Positions 7,682 through 15,326 of a stretch of 64,000 nt of DNA are shown piece by piece. A model generated the notes under the pieces. The model ran no database searches, had not been told where the DNA came from, and saw only the letters and a list, made by a program, of their open reading frames with translations. Positions within the stretch are counted from its first letter, which is position 1, and the number at the start of each line of letters is the position of its first letter. The stretch is from Labilibaculum sp. K2S. Lineage in GTDB: Bacteria > Bacteroidota > Bacteroidia > Bacteroidales > Marinifilaceae. The position numbers and the translations under genes are program-made. Location: the NCBI RefSeq assembly GCF_030372765.1, contig NZ_JAUCMW010000008.1, positions 49,747 to 113,746 of the forward strand. The letters run 5' to 3'.

Positions 7682-8704
7682 ATGTTAGACAAAATAAAGA
7701 ATTTATTGGAGGAGCTAAGTGGATTTTCGGCAACTACATTAGAGGAAGTTGAACAATTTAGAATCAAACACCTTAGTAAAAAAGGTAGTATTGCTGTTTT
7801 GTTTGCAGATTTTAAGGATGTTCCAAATGATCAGAAAAAAGCTGTAGGACAAGCTCTTAATGAGCTAAAGACAACTGCTTTGGATAAAGTGAATTCTCTT
7901 AAAGATAGTTTCACCAATCTTGATTTTGGAAAATCAGGTTTGGATTTGACTTTATCGGGTGATCCGGTTAAGTTAGGTTCGCGCCATCCGCTTTCTTTGG
8001 TGAAAAATGAAATCACAGAGATCTTCTCCCGTTTGGGATTTACCATTTCTGAAGGTCCGGAGATTGAAGATGACTGGCATAACTTTTCAGCTTTAAATTT
8101 CCCTGAAGAACATCCTGCCCGTGATATGCAGGATACTTTCTTTATCGAGAAAAATCCGGATGTAATTTTGCGTACTCATACCTCTTCGGTTCAGGCGCAC
8201 GATATGTCTGAAATGGAATTGCCGATTCGTTGTTTAACGCCAGGCCGGGTTTTTCGTAACGAAGCTATTTCGGCGCGTGCTCATTGTATTTTTCACCAAA
8301 TTGAATGTTTGTATATCGATGAGAATGTTTCGTTCGCAGATTTAAAACAAACACTGACTTATTTCGCGAAAGAATTTTTTGGAGAGAAAACCGAAATTAG
8401 ATTACGACCATCCTACTTCCCGTTTACAGAGCCATCGGTCGAGGTTGATGTTACTTGTTCACTTTGCGGAGGAAAAGGCTGTAATGTATGCAAAGGAACT
8501 GGTTGGTTAGAGATTTTAGGTTGTGGTATGGTTGATCCGAATGTTTTGGAATTAAACGGAATCGACAATAAAAAATATACAGGCTTTGCCTTAGGAATGG
8601 GAATCGAAAGAATCACGATGCTGAAATACGGTATTAAAGATCTTCGCTTGTTCTTCGAGAACGACATTCGCTTTCTGGAGCAATTTTCGGCAGCAGGATT
8701 CTAG
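7682..8704 (+). CDS. pheS: Phenylalanyl-tRNA synthetase alpha subunit
   Basis: 340 residues, standard size. It charges tRNA-Phe as the catalytic subunit of the alpha2-beta2 enzyme. Class II synthetase motifs are clear: RTHTSSVQAHDM, RVFRNEAISARAHCIFHQIE (motif 2), LRPSYFPFTEPSVEVDV, and the C-terminal motif 3 GFALGMGIERITMLKYGI. A Cys-rich knuckle (CSLCGGKGCNVCKGTGW) is inserted as in many bacterial PheS proteins. The N-terminal coiled coil is short. The frame stays open upstream to a TTG at 7649, but that codon sits inside the promoter -7 box, so the ATG at 7682 is chosen. pheT is not adjacent, which is common in Bacteroidota. Confidence 0.97.
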   Translation: MLDKIKNLLEELSGFSATTLEEVEQFRIKHLSKKGSIAVLFADFKDVPNDQKKAVGQALNELKTTALDKVNSLKDSFTNLDFGKSGLDLTLSGDPVKLGSRHPLSLVKNEITEIFSRLGFTISEGPEIEDDWHNFSALNFPEEHPARDMQDTFFIEKNPDVILRTHTSSVQAHDMSEMELPIRCLTPGRVFRNEAISARAHCIFHQIECLYIDENVSFADLKQTLTYFAKEFFGEKTEIRLRPSYFPFTEPSVEVDVTCSLCGGKGCNVCKGTGWLEILGCGMVDPNVLELNGIDNKKYTGFALGMGIERITMLKYGIKDLRLFFENDIRFLEQFSAAGF

Positions 8705-8750
8705 AAAAAAAATATGACATTTTAGATGTGTTAGTCTACACGATAAAAAC

Positions 8751-8787
8751 AAAAAGTGCCTATCCTTACGGGAGGCACTTTTTTATT
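8751..8787 (+). terminator. Terminator of pheS
   Basis: Stem AAAAAGTGCCT...AGGCACTTTTT with an 11-nt loop and a T-run. Its A-rich left flank would also let it work for the minus-strand OsmC gene. Confidence 0.8.
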
Positions 8788-8929
8788 TTGTGGACTATTG
8801 AAGATTTTTTTTTTCAATAATTACTGGGCGTAACCATAGTGCCAACAAATGCAGCATGTCCACATTTCCAATAGTAAATTGACTGTTTGACCTTTCGACT
8901 ATTGGACTCTTCTACTTTTCAAGACTTTT

Positions 8930-9349
8930 TTACTCTTCATGATAAATAATCTCGGAAGTAACAGGAATCACTTGTTTGTACAAAGCACTCACCCCACATT
9001 GCGATTCTTCGGATATTTTAACGGCCCGCTCCAATTTTTTATGAGGAAGATCCTTGCCAAAGAATTCGTAAGTAATGTGCATATTTTTATAGTAAGTGGG
9101 CTGAGTTTCGGTTAGCTCTCCTTCTACTGATACTTTAATATCCCGGATGTCGAGCCTCATTTTTTTTACAATTAGCGCCGTATCAATGCCCGTACATCCC
9201 GCCAAAGCGGTCAGCATTAGCTTCTTTGGGCGGAATCCTTTGTCGTCTCCACCAACTTCGGTGCCGGCATCGGTAATCATTTTATGACCATCCATATTGG
9301 TTTCGTAGGCAAGGTTTCCCAGCCACGATAGTTCTACTTTGTGTTTCAT
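8930..9349 (-). CDS. OsmC-family peroxiredoxin-like protein
   Basis: 139 residues from the ATG at 9349; an upstream in-frame extension to 9427 has no family similarity. The two conserved Cys of OsmC/Ohr thiol peroxidases are present, in LAGCTGID and SQCGVSAL. The N-terminal beta sheet motif (VELSWLGNLAYETNMDG) and the RPKKLMLTALAGC helix are typical. Such proteins reduce organic hydroperoxides or bind small substrates in the cytosol. The gene is divergent from a Crp/Fnr regulator at 9650, with about 300 bp between the two starts. No hairpin or other gene is seen in that gap, and a regulatory link is plausible but unproven. Confidence 0.9.
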   Translation of the reverse strand: MKHKVELSWLGNLAYETNMDGHKMITDAGTEVGGDDKGFRPKKLMLTALAGCTGIDTALIVKKMRLDIRDIKVSVEGELTETQPTYYKNMHITYEFFGKDLPHKKLERAVKISEESQCGVSALYKQVIPVTSEIIYHEE

Positions 9350-9649
9350 ATGATTATAATTTGTTTTCATTTGCCATATGGAACTTACCATAAAATTATT
9401 TCCCTGTGTAAGAAAAATTTTGTGCATGGACGTTTCATAATTGCTGTATTTTTAGTCTTTTTACCTTTTGGATAAGTAAAACTTAAATTTGTATATTTGA
9501 CCTGATTACAAATTGAAAGCGATTTGTAATAAAAGTAAGGAAAAGCCTTCGAACCAAATAATTTTTCAGACACTTAAATGTGGTTAAAGTTCGATAAAAG
9601 GAATTGTTATTGAATTAGTAGTATTGATTTCAGTTTTAATTTGAATTTA

Positions 9650-10354
9650 ATGAAGCAGAATCCAATTCTCCCAAATTGCAATCAGTTAGCCGAGAAGTTC
9701 GGTGAACGATTTCAAAATTTGAAGGTAGAAGATATGAATCTTTTATTTTGGGGTGAAGATGTTCATTTCTATAAAAGAGGCAGTATTATTTATTCTGAGG
9801 GTGATTCCGCGAAAGGATGCTACTTTCTTTTTTCGGGTGTTTTAAAAGTATTTAAAACAGGTATGGAAGGGAAAGAGCAAATCATTCGTTTTGCAAAGCC
9901 CGGCGATTTAATTGGTTTTCGTTCTGTGTTGAGTCAGGAGCGGGCATGCACTTCTGCTAAAGTGATTGAAGATGCTACCGTTTGTTTCATCCCAGGTAAT
10001 GTTTTAACCAAACTGATTCAGGAAAACTCTAATTTTGCAATGGAATTAATTCAGCTTACATGCAAAGAATTGGATGAGGCAAATGATTACATTACTGATA
10101 TTGCTCAAAAAACGGTACGGGAACGTTTAGCCGAGATTTTAATTCAATTGGAAACAGCTTTTGGATTGACCGAGGATGGTACGCTTAAAATTGCACTAAC
10201 GCGTGAAGAGTTGGCAAATATGGTAGGAACAGCAACCGAATCGGTAATTCGTTTGTTATCGGAGTTTAAATCAGACAAACTAATTGAACTAAATGGCCGA
10301 AAAATTAAAATACTAAATACCAAAGCACTTAAAAAAGTCGGCGGAATTTTGTAA
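9650..10354 (+). CDS. Crp/Fnr family transcriptional regulator
   Basis: 234 residues. The cyclic-nucleotide-binding fold occupies residues about 30-140 (YKRGSIIYSEGDSAKGCYFL, then AKPGDLIGFRSVL). The C-terminal winged helix contains LTREELANMVGTATESVIRL, the canonical Crp recognition helix. There is no N-terminal Cys cluster of the FNR kind, so iron-sulfur oxygen sensing is unlikely. The ligand cannot be told from sequence. The start is the ATG at 9650; a TTG at 9641 is in frame. A strong terminator follows. Divergence from the OsmC-like gene suggests possible control of that gene. Confidence 0.92.
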   Translation: MKQNPILPNCNQLAEKFGERFQNLKVEDMNLLFWGEDVHFYKRGSIIYSEGDSAKGCYFLFSGVLKVFKTGMEGKEQIIRFAKPGDLIGFRSVLSQERACTSAKVIEDATVCFIPGNVLTKLIQENSNFAMELIQLTCKELDEANDYITDIAQKTVRERLAEILIQLETAFGLTEDGTLKIALTREELANMVGTATESVIRLLSEFKSDKLIELNGRKIKILNTKALKKVGGIL

Positions 10355-10376
10355 GGTCTGCCTGCAATAATATTTC

Positions 10377-10410
10377 AACCCCATCTGGTTCGTCCGGATG
10401 GGGTTTTTTA
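10377..10410 (+). terminator. Terminator of the Crp/Fnr gene
   Basis: Stem AACCCCATC...GATGGGGTT (9 bp) followed by a run of T. Confidence 0.88.
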
Positions 10411-10596
10411 ACATTATTTTTTTAGGGAAGTAATTGGTATCTGGAAATATGATTAATACTGATTTTTCTGCCACTGTTAAACTATAACAGGATGTTCAAT
10501 TAACATTAATTTGCATTTTTTATTTGGGTTATTTCGATAGGATGTTTACTTTCAGAAATATTTTTTGAATTTTTTAAACCCTAAAATCCTTTTAAA

Positions 10597-11340
10597 ATGA
10601 GTAACAAAGAGAATTTTGATGCCCTGTTACCAATGTATCAAGCGTATGCTAAAAATGAAATTAAAGAGCTCAATCAACCTGTGGATATTGCCATTGATGA
10701 AGCTATGGATTTATCGGTAATAGCAGACAAGGATCGGGAGTTGTTGGCAACTTCGGATTTGGATGTGAGTTTAATCGACGATCTGCCAATTCGGGCCGGA
10801 GGCTTGCGTTATGCACAAACAGTATGGGTACAGGTTCAGACCGATAAGTCGGATGCAGAGGAGCAATGGAAGAGCCTCTCGGTTGAGGCTTTTGAAGTGC
10901 GCGATGAGCTTTTGCATTTTAGCAGGAATGCTTATCGTAAGAATCCTAAACTGATGGATGTTATTAACCGGATTGCCGAAGGATACGGCAATGCTGATAT
11001 GTTTCAGGATCTTTCGGATTTGGCCATGCTGGGAACAAACAATCCAGAGCCTTTGGAGGGAGTTCATTACCCAATGGAAAAACTCGAAAGAGCCTCTGAG
11101 TTATCGGATTTATGCGGAGCGCTGTTGGCTAAGGTGAACGGTGCCAGAGTAGATAACGACAAGCCGGCTAAAGAAATGCGCGACCGGGCATTCACCCATG
11201 TAAAACAAGCTGTTGATGCCATTCGCGAAGCAGGGCGTTTTGTTTTCTGGAAAGATGAACAGAGGGCGGAGCAATATACCAGTGCCTACTTCCGAAAACT
11301 AAGAGAAGCCAGAGAAAAGAAGGTGGAAGAGGAGGCATAA
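10597..11340 (+). CDS. Uncharacterised alpha-helical cytosolic protein
   Basis: 247 residues, with no signal peptide or membrane span, and predicted to be almost wholly helical. Segments include QPVDIAIDEAMDLSVIADK and REAGRFVFWKDEQRAEQYTS. I do not recognise the family. GC content is visibly higher than in most neighbours, and a non-coding array of 20-bp repeats begins right after its stop, followed by a transposase remnant. The physical link to the repeat array may be accidental or may mean the gene travelled with it. A 240-bp gap upstream (10355-10596) holds only the terminator of the previous gene and AT-rich leader sequence. Confidence 0.75.
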   Translation: MSNKENFDALLPMYQAYAKNEIKELNQPVDIAIDEAMDLSVIADKDRELLATSDLDVSLIDDLPIRAGGLRYAQTVWVQVQTDKSDAEEQWKSLSVEAFEVRDELLHFSRNAYRKNPKLMDVINRIAEGYGNADMFQDLSDLAMLGTNNPEPLEGVHYPMEKLERASELSDLCGALLAKVNGARVDNDKPAKEMRDRAFTHVKQAVDAIREAGRFVFWKDEQRAEQYTSAYFRKLREAREKKVEEEA

Positions 11341-11359
11341 GCTTCTGAAAGCCCCGGGA

Positions 11360-11560
11360 AGAGCGCTTACTTTTGCGAAGGGAGGGTCACAGAGTAGAAG
11401 GGAGGGGCACTTTTGCGAAGGACAGGTCACTTTTGCGAAGGACAGGTCACAAGTGCGAAGATTTGGATAATTATTACGAAGGAGGCCTCCCAGGTGCGAA
11501 GGAAGGCCTTCTTTATGCGAAGGACGACTCCCAGAACAGAAGGACCAATAGAATGGGTCT
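11360..11560 (+). repeat. Degenerate 20-bp direct-repeat array
   Basis: About eight units of a 20-bp sequence close to CACTTTTGCGAAGGACAGGT. Two units near 11408-11447 are perfect; the others are degenerate and contain GCGAAG or AGAAGG as the constant core. Two 10-bp perfect palindromes, GGAGGCCTCC (11481-11490) and GAAGGCCTTC (11502-11511), lie in the distal half. The period is not a multiple of three, so this is non-coding. The array lies immediately upstream of a RAYT-type transposase remnant, as REP-like repeats often do. Confidence 0.75.
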
Positions 11561-11606
11561 TTTTATAAGTTGCTGCCGACAGAATTAGGAATCAAAAATA
11601 GAGATC

Positions 11607-11912
11607 ATGAAAACATTCCAAAACAAATACCGCATCTCCTCGTCGCGTGCTGTGTGGTGGAATTATTCCAATGAAGGCAACTATTTTGTGACCATCTGCA
11701 ACCATAAAAGGCAGTGGTTTTTTGGTTCTGTTACTGATCAGAAAATGGAATTGTCTGAAATTGGAAAGATCGCCCATCAATTTTGGTGCGGGATTCCCAA
11801 TCATTTCCCATTTGTAAAATTGCACGCCTTTGTGGTGATGCCCAATCATGTGCATAGTACTATCAAAATTGCAATCGTGCAAATCACGAAGAGATGTTGC
11901 ATACTCTTTTAA
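11607..11912 (+). pseudogene. Truncated REP-associated tyrosine transposase (RAYT, Y1/IS200-like)
   Basis: About 100 residues in frame. The start matches RAYT proteins (NYFVTICNHKRQWFFGSV) and includes the HUH metal-binding motif in VVMPNHVH. The usual downstream half with the catalytic Tyr is missing: after the HUH motif the frame runs into unrelated residues and stops, and a +1 frame (RRDVA..FNTDNPFRADVA) also stops within 100 bp. The element is therefore inactive. Intact RAYTs single out REP-like palindromic repeats, and the array directly upstream fits that association. Family assignment rests on the HUH motif and N-terminal pattern. Confidence 0.75.
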
Positions 11913-11973
11913 TACCGATAATCCATTCCGTGCTGACGTTGCATGAAACGGCTCCATCTAAAAAAATAATAAA

Positions 11974-13320
11974 ATGAAAAAAATACTACTACTTGCTTTC
12001 GTATTGATAGCAATTATCAGCAAAGGAATTTCACAAACCGACTACTCCTTAGTAATCCCAAATCCGAAATCATTATTAACCAAAGAGCAACTGATTAAAG
12101 ATAAAGAGGCTCTAAAAAATTATCACCCAAATCCTTTTAACTCTTTTCCTGAGAGGGAATGGGATTCTATAATAGATGTAGTTGCAAAAGAATTGCCTTT
12201 AGAACCGATCCGGGAAACGGAAAAAACACTGATTAGAAGAAAGCTTTTGGATAGAGTTACTTTTGAAGATCCTCATTTACGGTTTATTCCGGTACTTGGG
12301 AAAACGGGTACTTTAAAGGTGAAAATGAAGAAGATAAAAGCTTTGCCTTTTACTTTGATAAACATTTCCGACACATTGCTTGTTGACAAGAGCTTTGATG
12401 AAAATATTCTTTCTGGAGATCGAATATTAAGTATTAATAATGTTGATGCAGTTACTTATTTGGAAAGTTCGTATCGCGATCGATATATGTCCGGTTACGC
12501 CTTGCAGGCTTTTCATCATTTCAGTTTTACTTCTGATTATATTATCAAATTAGTTAGGAACAATCAGCAGAAAGAAATAATTATTCAAGGAATGCCGATA
12601 GACAAAGGATTTTTCCAAAAAATGTATGGAGATATTGAGGAAAAAATAATTGACGAAAACAAGACGGGATATTTTAGTATCAACAATTTTGATTACAACA
12701 AGTATTTGGTAAAATGCTTAGGGCGTTACCTTGATAAGGTGAAAAAAAAGGGGTGCAAAAATGTTATTATTGATATTAGAAGAAATCCCGGAGGAAGTGG
12801 TGATCACTTTGATGAATTGTTTTCATTACTATCGAATAATAAAAAGATTCCTTATCAGTCAGGCGTTAAATTAAAAGTATCTAAAGCTACATATAAAGAT
12901 TATTCTTACACGGAAGATGATTTTGGAAGATTCGTTGACTTGCCGGATTCTCTTATTGTGAAGGAGTGCCCACTGGATAGTTCAATGTATAAAGGGGATT
13001 TTAATTATTACGTTCTTATAAGTCAGCAGACAGCATTGATGGCAGCTACTTTCGCTAATGTGATACAGTATAATAAAATTGGCTTGCTGGTTGGAGAACC
13101 TCTTGCCCATAATGCCTTAAATTATGGGGAGACAATTACAGCAGAGAGAGATAATTCCTTTTTCACAATTTCAACAGTAGAGAATTTTGAGTATACAAAG
13201 GCTGAAGAGGGAATTTTAAATCCGGATATTTCGATTCCTTTTGTTGCGAGCGAGTATATGAAAGGCGGAGATCCTGTTTTAGAGAAGTGCATAGAGTATA
13301 TTAAAAATAATCCGAAATAA
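11974..13320 (+). CDS. Exported S41 peptidase-like protein, catalytic Ser apparently lost
   Basis: 448 residues with a Sec signal peptide (hydrophobic residues 4-17, likely cleaved after GISQ). A central PDZ-like region (SGDRILSINNVDAVTYLE) is followed by a tail-specific protease fold (NVIIDIRRNPGGSGD, then GLLVGEP). In S41 enzymes the nucleophile lies in a TxSAAxxFA-type segment. Here the aligned segment is QTALMAATFANVI, with Leu in place of Ser. The fold is thus probably kept but peptidase activity lost, giving a scaffold or inhibitor-like role. An alternative is that the nucleophile lies elsewhere. It lies just upstream of the lanthipeptide region, but a shared role is unproven. Confidence 0.8.
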   Translation: MKKILLLAFVLIAIISKGISQTDYSLVIPNPKSLLTKEQLIKDKEALKNYHPNPFNSFPEREWDSIIDVVAKELPLEPIRETEKTLIRRKLLDRVTFEDPHLRFIPVLGKTGTLKVKMKKIKALPFTLINISDTLLVDKSFDENILSGDRILSINNVDAVTYLESSYRDRYMSGYALQAFHHFSFTSDYIIKLVRNNQQKEIIIQGMPIDKGFFQKMYGDIEEKIIDENKTGYFSINNFDYNKYLVKCLGRYLDKVKKKGCKNVIIDIRRNPGGSGDHFDELFSLLSNNKKIPYQSGVKLKVSKATYKDYSYTEDDFGRFVDLPDSLIVKECPLDSSMYKGDFNYYVLISQQTALMAATFANVIQYNKIGLLVGEPLAHNALNYGETITAERDNSFFTISTVENFEYTKAEEGILNPDISIPFVASEYMKGGDPVLEKCIEYIKNNPK

Positions 13321-13392
13321 GATATAATGGATTGTTTAACAAGATCTGTTATAAATGGATCTAGTTTATTTCACATATTTTAACATTTATAA

Positions 13393-13423
13393 GGGTTACC
13401 TTTTCTCTTTTTGCGGAATTAAG
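13393..13423 (+). promoter_or_regulatory. Candidate ECF sigma promoter C (HTH gene of the lanthipeptide locus)
   Basis: GGGTTACC, 13 nt, then CGGAATTAAG. It has the same two boxes and exact spacing as promoters A and B, and lies 31 nt before the HTH gene. This copy diverges in the second box (AATTAAG for AATAAAG). Confidence 0.55.
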
Positions 13424-13454
13424 TAGTGTAGTAATTAACCAAATTGCAGCCAAA

Positions 13455-13652
13455 ATGAATATTACCCAAAATACGGAATTAATTGAACGAGTTATAGAAC
13501 TTTCGGAGAATAAATCAACTGGAAGCCCATCTGTACTATCTGATAAACTGGGTGTTTCTCAACGGAACCTGTATCGGATTTTAGATTGTATAAAGGATTC
13601 GGGTATTGCCATTTCGTATTCTAGAACGCTTCAAAGCTATATTTTAGAATAA
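13455..13652 (+). CDS. Small helix-turn-helix regulator
   Basis: 65 residues, nearly all a single winged-helix/HTH_11-type domain: IERVIELSENKSTGSPSVLS, then KLGVSQRNLYRILDCIKDSG, which reads as a helix-turn-helix with a recognition helix. It has no ligand or dimer domain. It is preceded by the bipartite ECF-like motif and ends 41 bp before a strong terminator, so it is a monocistronic unit immediately upstream of the lanthipeptide precursor region. The 24-bp palindrome just past the terminator is a candidate binding site. Its role as cluster regulator is inferred from position. Confidence 0.78.
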   Translation: MNITQNTELIERVIELSENKSTGSPSVLSDKLGVSQRNLYRILDCIKDSGIAISYSRTLQSYILE

Positions 13653-13693
13653 TTATAAATTAACAGTATTTTCCGAAAAATGTAAATATTAGG

Positions 13694-13726
13694 AGCTCCC
13701 TGCCATTTTTGGCAGGGAGCTTTTTT
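13694..13726 (+). terminator. Terminator of the HTH gene
   Basis: A perfect 10-bp stem, GCTCCCTGCC/GGCAGGGAGC, with a 6-nt loop and six T. It isolates the HTH gene from the precursor transcript. Confidence 0.92.
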
Positions 13727-13742
13727 AATTTGGTGCTGTTTA

Positions 13743-13766
13743 AATTAATAATGCGCATTATTAATT
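13743..13766. promoter_or_regulatory. 24-bp perfect palindrome, candidate operator
   Basis: The half-site AATTAATAATGC is followed by its exact reverse complement. It lies between the HTH terminator and the structured leader of the lanthipeptide precursor. This is a typical size and position for a dimeric repressor or activator site. Binding by the adjacent HTH protein is inference. Confidence 0.5.
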
Positions 13767-13911
13767 AAGCCGCTCCGGAATAAGTAAACAAATATCCGTT
13801 CTCACCCGGAACGACTTTGGTAGCTAGGCTACATTTTGCAAGAGCAAAACTACCTAAACGAGATGACCTGTGCAATTGGCGGTTGTGCAGGGAATGGAGT
13901 TAAGCTAATTA
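13762..13911 (+). ncRNA. Structured leader RNA before the lanthipeptide precursor
   Basis: A dense set of helices with no ORF. There is a closing stem (TAATTA and CTCC near 13762-13776, paired with GGAG at 13896-13899 and TAATTA at 13906-13911). Hairpin H1 is CGTTC/GAACG (13797-13813). A composite hairpin H2 has GGTAG/CTACC (13819-13823 with 13850-13854) around TTTTGC-AAGA-GCAAAA (13834-13849). Hairpin H3 is CCTGTGCAA/TTGTGCAGG (13867-13891) with a 7-nt loop. In H2, GTAG can alternatively pair with CTAC at 13829-13832, giving two exclusive states. No known riboswitch class is recognised. The 3' end is about 13 nt before the precursor ATG. Confidence 0.55.
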
Positions 13912-13923
13912 TTAATTATTGTT

Positions 13924-14085
13924 ATGAAAAAAGCGAAAAAATTAGAATTAGGAAAAAAATCTATTGCAAACTTAAGTAAGCCAGAGATGAAAGGTGTAAA
14001 AGGTGGTGCCACCATGAGACACATTTGTACTGCCATGAGCTTGACAGTAAAATGTGATGAACATACTGTTTTGCAACAAAATTAA
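13924..14085 (+). CDS. Class I lanthipeptide precursor (53 aa)
   Basis: The leader contains LELGKKSIANLSKPEM, matching the Bacteroidota class I lanthipeptide leader (LxLxKxTIANLxxxEM), and ends in VKGG. The core after the double glycine starts ATMRHICTAMSLTVKC and holds two Cys (core positions 7 and 16) and five Ser/Thr. Plausible methyllanthionine rings are Thr2-Cys7 and Thr13-Cys16, which is inference. The gene is too short for routine ORF calling but lies directly before lanC and lanB, and its GG site fits cleavage by the C39 domain of the exporter at 18.4 kb. It is preceded by a structured non-coding leader and a palindrome. Confidence 0.9.
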   Translation: MKKAKKLELGKKSIANLSKPEMKGVKGGATMRHICTAMSLTVKCDEHTVLQQN

Positions 14086-14166
14086 ATAATTTTGTTACTA
14101 TTTATGGGGGCAGATATATATTATCTGCCTTTAATTTTCTAAAAAAATGGAAAAATTAAGCAACTA

Positions 14167-15321
14167 ATGAAACATATTATTTCCTGTAAAATTGAATTAA
14201 TATGTGAACATCTCGTACTATTAAATCATGAACCAGCAGATAATTCTTTACACGGAGGGAGAATTGGGAATGCTTTATTTTTATTGTATGCGAGTCGATA
14301 TTTGAAGGATAAGCGTATCGAAGTTCTAGGATTAAATATTGTGAAGGATGTAATTCAGCATTTGCAAGAGGAACCTATGAATCTTGGTTTTTCTGAAGGC
14401 TTGACAGGTGTGTTATGGTCAATAAAACACCTTATTAGAACTAATTTCTTATCCACTGAATATAAAAATGTGTATAAAGGTATTGAGGATGAAATTTATA
14501 ATTTAACTCTTGATTTTATTGATTTGAATAAATTGGATTTATTGCATGGAGCTTTAGGAAATATTTATTATTTATCTTATGATTTGGAGAATAATCCAGA
14601 AAATGAAAAATTTATAAATGGAATAATTCAAGCACTTAAAACGAAAGTTTATTCTTATGGAGGAAAAATGCATTGGCAAGATTACAATAGAGATTTCTTC
14701 GATTTTGGAGTTGCTCATGGTATTTGTGGTTTACTACTTATTTGTAACAGACTTGCTGGTAACTTAAAATATCATGATTGTTTACAGAGTTTAATTTCAG
14801 ACATAACAACTTTGATAATGAGTGATCTGGGGCATAAAAGTTTGTTGGATGATATCCCAATTGGTATAAATAATGAGAAGAATATTTATGGTAGTCGATA
14901 TATTTGGTGTAATGGTTCTGTGGGAATTTTATATGCATTATCACAAACGTTAATAACCGGAAACGAAAATAAAGATGTAATTCAACGATTAGCAAATATA
15001 TTTTCTGATGTTAGAGATTCAAAAAAACATGGAATTATTGATGCTAGTTTATGCCATGGAACGGCTGGTAATATGCAAATATCTTACCGTTTGTTCAAAA
15101 AATATGGTGATATAAGATTTATTAAAGCTAGAGATTATTGGTTGCAGAAAATGATAAGCGAGGCAAAATTTGTAGATGGAATTGCTGGTTTTAAAACTTG
15201 GAATGGTTTTGGAATGGAGTGCGATACTTCATTTTTAACAGGAATTTCGGGAATAGGTTTAGCTATGTTGTCATATTTGGATGAGAATTTAAGTGTTTGG
15301 GATGATGCTTTTTTAATATAA
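14167..15321 (+). CDS. Lanthionine synthetase C-like cyclase (LanC)
   Basis: 384 residues. LanC enzymes use zinc to activate core Cys thiols and add them to dehydrated Ser/Thr. The zinc ligands are visible: Cys248 in WCNGSVG and Cys296-His297 in LCHGTAG. Other barrel repeats include FSEGLTGVLWS and FGVAHGICGLL. A 5-bp gap to lanB indicates one operon starting at the precursor. The coding sequence is strongly AT-rich, unlike the exporter genes downstream. An acidic C-terminus ends in the usual GISGIGLAML repeat. The order LanC before LanB is the reverse of some Bacteroidota clusters. Confidence 0.93.
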   Translation: MKHIISCKIELICEHLVLLNHEPADNSLHGGRIGNALFLLYASRYLKDKRIEVLGLNIVKDVIQHLQEEPMNLGFSEGLTGVLWSIKHLIRTNFLSTEYKNVYKGIEDEIYNLTLDFIDLNKLDLLHGALGNIYYLSYDLENNPENEKFINGIIQALKTKVYSYGGKMHWQDYNRDFFDFGVAHGICGLLLICNRLAGNLKYHDCLQSLISDITTLIMSDLGHKSLLDDIPIGINNEKNIYGSRYIWCNGSVGILYALSQTLITGNENKDVIQRLANIFSDVRDSKKHGIIDASLCHGTAGNMQISYRLFKKYGDIRFIKARDYWLQKMISEAKFVDGIAGFKTWNGFGMECDTSFLTGISGIGLAMLSYLDENLSVWDDAFLI

Positions 15322-15326
15322 TATTT

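Noticed and set aside
11360..11560. CRISPR array
   Set aside because: Repeat units of 20 bp are directly adjacent and degenerate, with no spacers of uniform length and no cas genes.
11373..11588. Small protein encoded across the repeat array
   Set aside because: The 20-bp period shifts the frame in each unit, the composition is repeat-driven and no start signal is visible.
13762..13911. A tRNA or known riboswitch in the leader
   Set aside because: No cloverleaf with T-arm GTTCGA or any conserved aptamer core could be recognised.
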